Below, piece by piece: positions 5,850 to 10,214 of a stretch of DNA of 10,214 nt. Source of the stretch: Parachlamydiales bacterium (GTDB taxonomy: Bacteria; Chlamydiota; Chlamydiia; Chlamydiales; Rhabdochlamydiaceae); NCBI GenBank assembly GCA_020050965.1, contig JAGVJV010000045.1, positions 1 through 10,214 of the forward strand. The letters are read 5' to 3'. The translations under genes and the position numbers were made by a program. The first letter of the stretch is position 1, and each line of letters opens with the position of its first letter. Below the pieces are notes generated by a model. The model saw nothing but the letters and a program-made list of their open reading frames with translations. It did not search any database and was not told the origin of the DNA.

Positions 5850-7649
5850 ATGTGTGGAATTTATGGACATATCGGAACCTCGAACTCGATTGAAAAGTGT
5901 CTCAAAGGGTTGAAATTTCTCGAATATCGGGGCTATGACTCCGCTGGGATTGCAGGAATCGACAACGGTGATCTTCTTTGTTTCAAGGAAAAAGGGAAAA
6001 TCTCCGAACTTGAAAAACGGCTTGAAAATAAGCTCCATTCTTTCCAATCTTCCATCGGCCACACCCGTTGGGCTACCCACGGCAAGGCGACCCAGACAAA
6101 CGCTCATCCCCATCTAGATCAGAAAAAAGAGGTCGCGGTCGTCCATAATGGGATTTTAGAGAATTATCGCTCTCTCCGCTCCATGTTAGAGGGCAAAGGG
6201 GTCCAGTTTGAATCAGAGACAGATACCGAAGTGATTGTTCAGCTCATCGCCCATTTCTACAAAGGCGATCTGGTGGCAGCTGTTCAACAATCGCTTACTT
6301 TAATGAAGGGGTTTTGGGGGCTTGCGGTCATTCATAAAAATCATCCAGGGCAGATTTTAGCTACCTGTTATGAAAACCCGATTGTAATTGGGATCTCTAA
6401 AGACAAAACCGAATCATTCATCTCATCTGATCCTCACGCCTTTACCCGCAAAGATATCGACCTCTTTTTCCTAAAAAATCATGAGATTGCGATCGTCTCG
6501 AAAGAGAAGGTCGATATTTTCGATCGTAACTGCGTCGCTGTCGAAAAGACTCCCGAAGCGATTGAGGTTTCGAATTTCGAAATAAGCAAGGGCGATTTTA
6601 AGCACTATATGCTCAAGGAGGTCTTTGAGCAGCCCCATGCGATTCGAAGCGCCATTCACAACCGGTTCCTCTTAGAGACCGGCGAAGTGGAATTTGAAAA
6701 TTTCTCCTATACGAATTTTAAGCAGATTCTCTTCTTAGCCTGCGGATCATCCTGGCATGCGGGATGCATTGCCGCTCAGCAATTTGAAGAGCTAGCCCAC
6801 ATTCCCGCGCGTGCAGAAATTGCCTCTGAATACCGATATCGACAGGCTGTCCTTGCACCAGACACCTTGGTGGTAGCAATTTCACAATCGGGCGAGACGT
6901 TCGATACTGTTGCTGCTGTGCGCCTTGTCAAAGAAAAAGGGGCAAAGGTGCTGGCGATTTGCAATGTCCCTAGCTCGACCTTAATGCGCGAGGCAGACTA
7001 TTCCATTTTACTCCGCGCAGGACCCGAGATCAGCGTCTGTTCGACAAAAGCTGTTACTTGCATGCTGGCTGTTCTCTCTCTCCTAGCTCTCAAATTTGCT
7101 CGAGTAGACCGGCGCGAAGTTCTTGAGCAGATCCTTGAGTTGCCCCAAGCAATTGAATTGGTTCTCGAGCAGAAAGACCAAATTGCTGCTCTTGCAAAAA
7201 AATATGCCTCAAAATCGGTCTTTATCTTCATCGGGCGTCAATACATGTACCCTACCTGCCAAGAGGCTGCGCTAAAGCTCAAAGAAATTAGCTATGTGAG
7301 CGCCTTTGCCTATCCAGCTGGAGAGCTGAAACACGGCTCGATCGCCCTCGTCGATTCTAACTGTGTCGTCATCGGACTTTGTGGCAATTCAGGAACCTAT
7401 GACAAAGTCTTAAGCAATTTGACAGAGGTGAAAGCGCGCGGAGGTCAAATCATCGCTTTTGCTCCTATCGATGGACAAGAGCTCGACGGGCTTGCAGATG
7501 ATGTGATCCGCTTACCTAAGCTCCCAGAAGCCCTCTCCCCCCTCCTCTACATGGTCGCTTCTCAACTCCTCGCCTATTTTATCGCTGAGCAGCGGGGAAC
7601 CGAGATCGATCAACCGCGCAATCTGGCTAAATCGGTCACTGTTGAATAA
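5850..7649 (+). CDS. glmS: Glutamine-fructose-6-phosphate aminotransferase (isomerizing)
   Basis: GlmS converts fructose-6-phosphate and glutamine to glucosamine-6-phosphate and glutamate, the first step of UDP-GlcNAc synthesis for peptidoglycan precursors or lipid A. At 599 aa it is close to the 609 aa of the E. coli enzyme. The Ntn-type glutaminase domain starts at the catalytic Cys2 in MCGIYG and shows HTRWATHG (71-78), HNGILENY (99-106) and D125 in TDTE. Two SIS sugar-isomerase domains follow: ACGSSWHA (297-304), SQSGET (345-350) and STKA (398-401) in the first; KLKEISY (476-482) and GELKHGSIAL (491-500) in the second. The C-terminal DQPRNLAKSVTVE holds the conserved Lys (K594). Every key residue is present. 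The start is fixed because Cys2 must follow Met1. Cytoplasmic. The cyclase gene follows 30 bases later. Confidence 0.98.
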   Translation: MCGIYGHIGTSNSIEKCLKGLKFLEYRGYDSAGIAGIDNGDLLCFKEKGKISELEKRLENKLHSFQSSIGHTRWATHGKATQTNAHPHLDQKKEVAVVHNGILENYRSLRSMLEGKGVQFESETDTEVIVQLIAHFYKGDLVAAVQQSLTLMKGFWGLAVIHKNHPGQILATCYENPIVIGISKDKTESFISSDPHAFTRKDIDLFFLKNHEIAIVSKEKVDIFDRNCVAVEKTPEAIEVSNFEISKGDFKHYMLKEVFEQPHAIRSAIHNRFLLETGEVEFENFSYTNFKQILFLACGSSWHAGCIAAQQFEELAHIPARAEIASEYRYRQAVLAPDTLVVAISQSGETFDTVAAVRLVKEKGAKVLAICNVPSSTLMREADYSILLRAGPEISVCSTKAVTCMLAVLSLLALKFARVDRREVLEQILELPQAIELVLEQKDQIAALAKKYASKSVFIFIGRQYMYPTCQEAALKLKEISYVSAFAYPAGELKHGSIALVDSNCVVIGLCGNSGTYDKVLSNLTEVKARGGQIIAFAPIDGQELDGLADDVIRLPKLPEALSPLLYMVASQLLAYFIAEQRGTEIDQPRNLAKSVTVE

Positions 7650-7670
7650 AACTCTTCTCCCGACTATGGT
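7642..7670 (+). promoter_or_regulatory. Candidate promoter of the adenylate cyclase gene
   Basis: TTGAAT (7642-7647) and TATGGT (7665-7670) are 17 bases apart, each a 4/6 match. The -35 overlaps the glmS stop codon. The -10 ends 9 bases before ATG 7680. AAAGG directly touches the ATG, too close for a normal Shine-Dalgarno. Readthrough from glmS is an equally good explanation of its expression. Confidence 0.3.
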
Positions 7671-7679
7671 GTCGAAAGG

Positions 7680-9131
7680 ATGAAGTATCGAACAAAACTC
7701 TATATCTCGCATGTCTGCATCGCCTCGATTAGCATTTTGCTGGCGATTATCATTTTCTCTGTTAGAACTGAGAAACTGGTCTTCAATATTCTCAAAAGCC
7801 GTTCCGTCACTATCGTAGCCACAGCAGCCTCCCAGCTCGATCCCCAGCTGATCGAAGCAGCAAACAGAGCGAAATCGATCAAAGATCCTTCGTATTTGAA
7901 ATTGGTGACCCAGCTCCGCAATATCTTAAATGCCAATCGTCGGGATGATCTTTTTGTCTCCGAACTTTATATTCTCTATCCCAATCCGGCGAATCCTAAA
8001 GAGCTTTTATGGAGCGTCGATTCTGAGCCCTCTCCTACTCCTCCTGGTACTGTCTATAATTCAAGCGATAAGGATTTGATTCTAAATAATCTAAACAAGA
8101 ATTTTGCCGATCCAGCCTTTACGACCGACCAATTTGGAGTATGGCTAAGTGGATTTGCCCCGATTAAAGATACCGAAGGAAATTACGTGGCGACGCTGGC
8201 AGTGGATATCAATGCCGCCGATATTCACGATCGGATCCAAGAACTCGTCAAATTCGCCATCTGGGGATTGATTTGCGCTCTCGCGCTCTCGATCATCATT
8301 GCCCACGTATTATCTAAGAAAGTGACCAAATCGCTCCACCACTTACACGACGTGGTTGTCCAGATTGGATCGGGCGATTTAAAAACGCGGTCGAGTTTAG
8401 CTTCAAGAGACGAGTTTGGGGAGCTTTCTCAAGGGATTAACTTCATGGCCCAAGGTCTTCAAGAGCGCGATCGGCTAAAAATGAGTTTTGCCCGCTATGT
8501 CTCAGCCCACATCCTCGACAAGATTCTCCACTCCGAAGCCCCTCTAAAGCTTGAAGGCGAGCGGCGTAAAGTGACCCTCCTCTTTTCCGATATCAGGCAA
8601 TTCACCCATTTAGCCGAAACCCTTCCCCCCGAAGCGGTAGTCACCCTGCTCAACGATTACTTTGGGCAAATGATCGAAGTGATCTTCTCCCATTCAGGTA
8701 CACTGGACAAATTCATCGGAGATGGAATCATGGCAGAATTCGGCGCTCCCCTCGATGATATGAGTCAGGAAGAGCACGCGATCATGACAGCGATTCAAAT
8801 GCATAAAGAGCTAGACAAGCTTTGTACAAAGTGGGAAAAGCAGAATCAGCCGAGGATTCAAATGGGCGTGGGCATTCATACTGGGGAAGCAGTCGTCGGG
8901 AATATCGGTTCAGAAAAACGGATCGAATATACCGCGATCGGCGACTCGGTCAATGTAGCTGCGAGACTTGAGCAAGCGACCAAAATTCTGAACGTCCCCA
9001 TCTTGCTAAGCGAGACCACCTACTTAGGGGCAAAAGACAAATTTCCCTTCAAAGACCTGGGAACAATGTCCCTACCTGGCCGCAAGGAGCAGATCCGTGT
9101 CTATACAATCGAGATGGACAAGCTCAAGTGA
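7680..9131 (+). CDS. Membrane-bound class III adenylate cyclase with HAMP domain
   Basis: This 483-aa sensor enzyme should make cAMP from ATP. A short cytoplasmic tail is followed by helix 1 (about 9-28), an extracytoplasmic sensor region (about 30-188) resembling a dCache-like fold, helix 2 (about 191-211), a HAMP domain (about 212-264), then the cyclase domain (about 295-480). The catalytic set looks complete: metal aspartates D304 (LFSDIRQFT) and D348 (FIGDGIMAEFG), adenine-selecting K344 and T418 (IEYTAIGD), and transition-state N425 and R429 (SVNVAARLE). The K/T pair favours ATP over GTP. The ligand is unknown. The gene starts 30 bases after glmS and its stop overlaps the Nudix start. 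No cAMP-binding protein gene is visible in this window. Confidence 0.93.
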   Translation: MKYRTKLYISHVCIASISILLAIIIFSVRTEKLVFNILKSRSVTIVATAASQLDPQLIEAANRAKSIKDPSYLKLVTQLRNILNANRRDDLFVSELYILYPNPANPKELLWSVDSEPSPTPPGTVYNSSDKDLILNNLNKNFADPAFTTDQFGVWLSGFAPIKDTEGNYVATLAVDINAADIHDRIQELVKFAIWGLICALALSIIIAHVLSKKVTKSLHHLHDVVVQIGSGDLKTRSSLASRDEFGELSQGINFMAQGLQERDRLKMSFARYVSAHILDKILHSEAPLKLEGERRKVTLLFSDIRQFTHLAETLPPEAVVTLLNDYFGQMIEVIFSHSGTLDKFIGDGIMAEFGAPLDDMSQEEHAIMTAIQMHKELDKLCTKWEKQNQPRIQMGVGIHTGEAVVGNIGSEKRIEYTAIGDSVNVAARLEQATKILNVPILLSETTYLGAKDKFPFKDLGTMSLPGRKEQIRVYTIEMDKLK

Positions 9132-9682
9132 AAAACTCGCTGCATCAGAAAGAAATAGAATCGAAAGCAAAGAAGCATACCGAAGAGCTTTTTAATGGGC
9201 GGCGCGTTTCTATCCGCCGGGATATGCTTCAGTTTCCCGATCATACCCATCAGTGGGAAATGGTCCTCTCACCCGAGGCGGTGGCTGCGATTCCGGTGAT
9301 GAAAAACGGCAAAATCATCCTCATTCAACAATGGCGAAGAACCATTCAAAAAATCATCTATGAATTGCCCGCAGGCGTCCTAGAGCCAGGTGAATCCCCC
9401 CTTAAAACAATTGAGAGGGAACTTCAGGAGGAAATCGGGTACCATGCCGCTTCCCTCATCCATCTAGGGGGCTTTTATTCCACCCCTGGCTTTTGTACAG
9501 AGTATATCCATCTTTTTGTTGCGAAGGATCTCACACCCAGTTCTCTACCTGGCGACCTCCATGAAGCCATCGATGTGGTTGAAATAGGATTAGAAGAAGC
9601 ATTAGGATTGATTGATTCGAATGAGATCCAGGATGCGAAAACCATTGCCGGATTGTTGTGGTATCAGCGGTGGATTCGTTGA
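9128..9682 (+). CDS. Nudix hydrolase, ADP-ribose pyrophosphatase type
   Basis: This 184-aa cytoplasmic protein contains a perfect Nudix box at 83-105 (G-x5-E-x7-R-E-L-x-E-E-x-G), which binds Mg2+ and positions the pyrophosphate for hydrolysis. The downstream STPGFCTE (118-125) is the feature that separates ADP-ribose pyrophosphatases from other Nudix families, so the probable reaction is ADP-ribose to AMP plus ribose-5-phosphate. Other nucleoside-diphosphate sugars are possible substrates. It starts with GTG at 9128, which shares GTGA with the cyclase stop codon, a four-base overlap typical of translational coupling. A TTGACA box lies across its own stop codon and belongs to the following gene. 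Confidence 0.93.
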   Translation: MKNSLHQKEIESKAKKHTEELFNGRRVSIRRDMLQFPDHTHQWEMVLSPEAVAAIPVMKNGKIILIQQWRRTIQKIIYELPAGVLEPGESPLKTIERELQEEIGYHAASLIHLGGFYSTPGFCTEYIHLFVAKDLTPSSLPGDLHEAIDVVEIGLEEALGLIDSNEIQDAKTIAGLLWYQRWIR

Positions 9683-9707
9683 CAGGGATATTTAGATCGG
9701 CTATCAT
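9679..9707 (+). promoter_or_regulatory. Strong sigma70-like promoter for the coiled-coil protein gene
   Basis: A perfect TTGACA (9679-9684), a 17-base spacer and TATCAT (9702-9707, 5/6) form the best promoter in the window. Transcription would begin near 9714, giving a leader of about 17 bases that includes GGGGGAA before ATG 9731. Confidence 0.65.
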
Positions 9708-9729
9708 ATTCCCCAAAAAATGGGGGAAT
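9708..9729 (+). terminator. Hairpin ATTCCCC/GGGGAAT over the ribosome-binding site
   Basis: ATTCCCC (9708-9714) pairs with GGGGAAT (9723-9729) around an A-rich loop. Its right arm is also the GGGGGAA Shine-Dalgarno-like site 4 bases before ATG 9731. In a transcript reading through from the Nudix gene the stem could hide the ribosome site or weakly end transcription; no T tract follows. In an mRNA from the promoter at 9679-9707 the left arm is mostly absent, leaving the ribosome site free. Confidence 0.4.
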
Positions 9730-9730
9730 T

Positions 9731-10075
9731 ATGAGTTCTGCAGTTAAATTTCCACCACCTCGGCCTGATACGACTATTAGGAATTTTCCAGACAAAGATA
9801 ATACCGACGAAGACTCTTCAGATGAACCAAAAAATAATAGAGTCGAAAGCATTTCTCAAAAAATCCTCGGAGAAATCATCTTCACAACTACGTTGAAAGA
9901 TGTTCAGCAAGAATATAGGATTTTACAATTGGAAGAAGAGCTCGATGAGAGCCGGCAAAAAGAAAACTCCTTGAAGAGAGAATTGGAGTCAAAAGAGCTC
10001 GAACTTTTTACAGCTTCCAAGCGGATCAAAGAACTCGAAGGTATGCTTCTAGGCAAACCTTCGAAATCCGAATAA
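9731..10075 (+). CDS. Small acidic coiled-coil protein of unknown function
   Basis: This is a 114-aa soluble protein of no family I recognise. The N-terminal ~40 residues are disordered-looking and charged (FPPPRPD, then an acidic DNTDEDSSDEP stretch). A middle segment ISQKILGEIIF (about 41-51) precedes a Glu/Lys/Leu-rich helix (about 58-106) with regular leucines (LQLEEELDESRQKENSLKRE), probably a coiled coil that dimerises. No signal peptide or membrane segment. ATG 9731 has GGGGGAA at the right distance and its own strong promoter. It is convergent with the aldolase gene, with 9 bases between the two stops, so the transcripts overlap unless a terminator lies within the genes. A type III secretion substrate or chaperone is conceivable but there is no direct evidence. 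Confidence 0.8.
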   Translation: MSSAVKFPPPRPDTTIRNFPDKDNTDEDSSDEPKNNRVESISQKILGEIIFTTTLKDVQQEYRILQLEEELDESRQKENSLKRELESKELELFTASKRIKELEGMLLGKPSKSE

Positions 10076-10084
10076 TTTATTCTT

Positions 10085-10214
10085 TTAGGCAATCGTCACT
10101 TCTTTGCAGAGGTAAACATCCTGAATTGCATGGAGCAATTTGACTCCATCATTCATTGGTCTTTGGAAGGCTTTTCTTCCTGAAATTAGCCCCATTCCTC
10201 CTGCCCGTTTGTTG
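10085..10214 (-). CDS. fbaB: Class I fructose-bisphosphate aldolase, DhnA/FbaB type (C-terminal fragment)
   Basis: The minus-strand frame entering from the right edge encodes 42 residues before the TAA at 10087-10085. The fragment begins NKRAGGMGLISGRKAFQR and ends CKEVTIA. GGMGLISGRKAFQRP carries the phosphate-binding Gly-Arg stretch found near the end of DhnA/FbaB-type (archaeal-type class I) aldolases, which cleave fructose-1,6-bisphosphate into dihydroxyacetone phosphate and glyceraldehyde-3-phosphate in glycolysis and gluconeogenesis. The Schiff-base Lys and most of the barrel lie outside the window. In Chlamydia the equivalent gene (dhnA, CT215) sits beside the antiporter gene xasA (CT216), whereas here about 6 kb separate the two. 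Confidence 0.88.
   Translation of the reverse strand, partial: NKRAGGMGLISGRKAFQRPMNDGVKLLHAIQDVYLCKEVTIA

Overview
The window reads as an ordinary bacterial chromosome segment, most likely from an amoeba-associated member of the Chlamydiae (Parachlamydiales-like). This is inferred, not proven. It rests on a GadC/XasA-type amino-acid antiporter near a DhnA-type class I fructose-bisphosphate aldolase (the two are neighbours in Chlamydia as CT216/CT215), a small protein with the bilobed hydrophobic profile of chlamydial inclusion-membrane proteins, and moderate GC with large fold-back repeats between genes. No rRNA, tRNA, CRISPR array, transposase or phage gene is visible.

Layout. Positions 1-133 may hold the last codons of an upstream gene. 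A 99-aa two-helix membrane protein (141-440) follows 7 bases later and ends in a hairpin. Positions 477-1167 are a large imperfect palindrome: two ~340-bp copies of one sequence, head to head around a few-base centre. The right copy carries a 114-codon open frame that is broken in the left copy. Next come two divergent/convergent sets: a minus-strand phosphodiesterase of the alkaline-phosphatase superfamily (1219-2457) diverging from the antiporter (2488-3891), which converges on a shortened CBS/MgtE-type transporter (4046-5029, minus). A 151-bp inverted repeat fills the antiporter/MgtE junction. The MgtE gene diverges from a SAM methyltransferase (5065-5814), followed on the plus strand by glmS (5850-7649), a membrane-bound class III adenylate cyclase (7680-9131), a Nudix ADP-ribose pyrophosphatase-type protein overlapping it by 4 bases (9128-9682), and a small acidic coiled-coil protein (9731-10075). 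The window ends in the C-terminus of the minus-strand aldolase (10085-10214).

How the genes work together. GlmS makes glucosamine-6-phosphate for amino-sugar synthesis. The antiporter and MgtE-like protein are transport functions. The cyclase and Nudix protein look translationally coupled, suggesting a shared nucleotide-signalling or nucleotide-clearing role. The rest looks like independent housekeeping or accessory genes.

Points most worth checking: the 690-bp fold-back element, the asymmetric inverted repeat at 3884-4034, the Inc-like protein, the MgtE homologue without its N-terminal domain and with an altered pore motif, and several promoter-like -10 boxes only 7-9 bases from the start codon, which suggests leaderless mRNAs.
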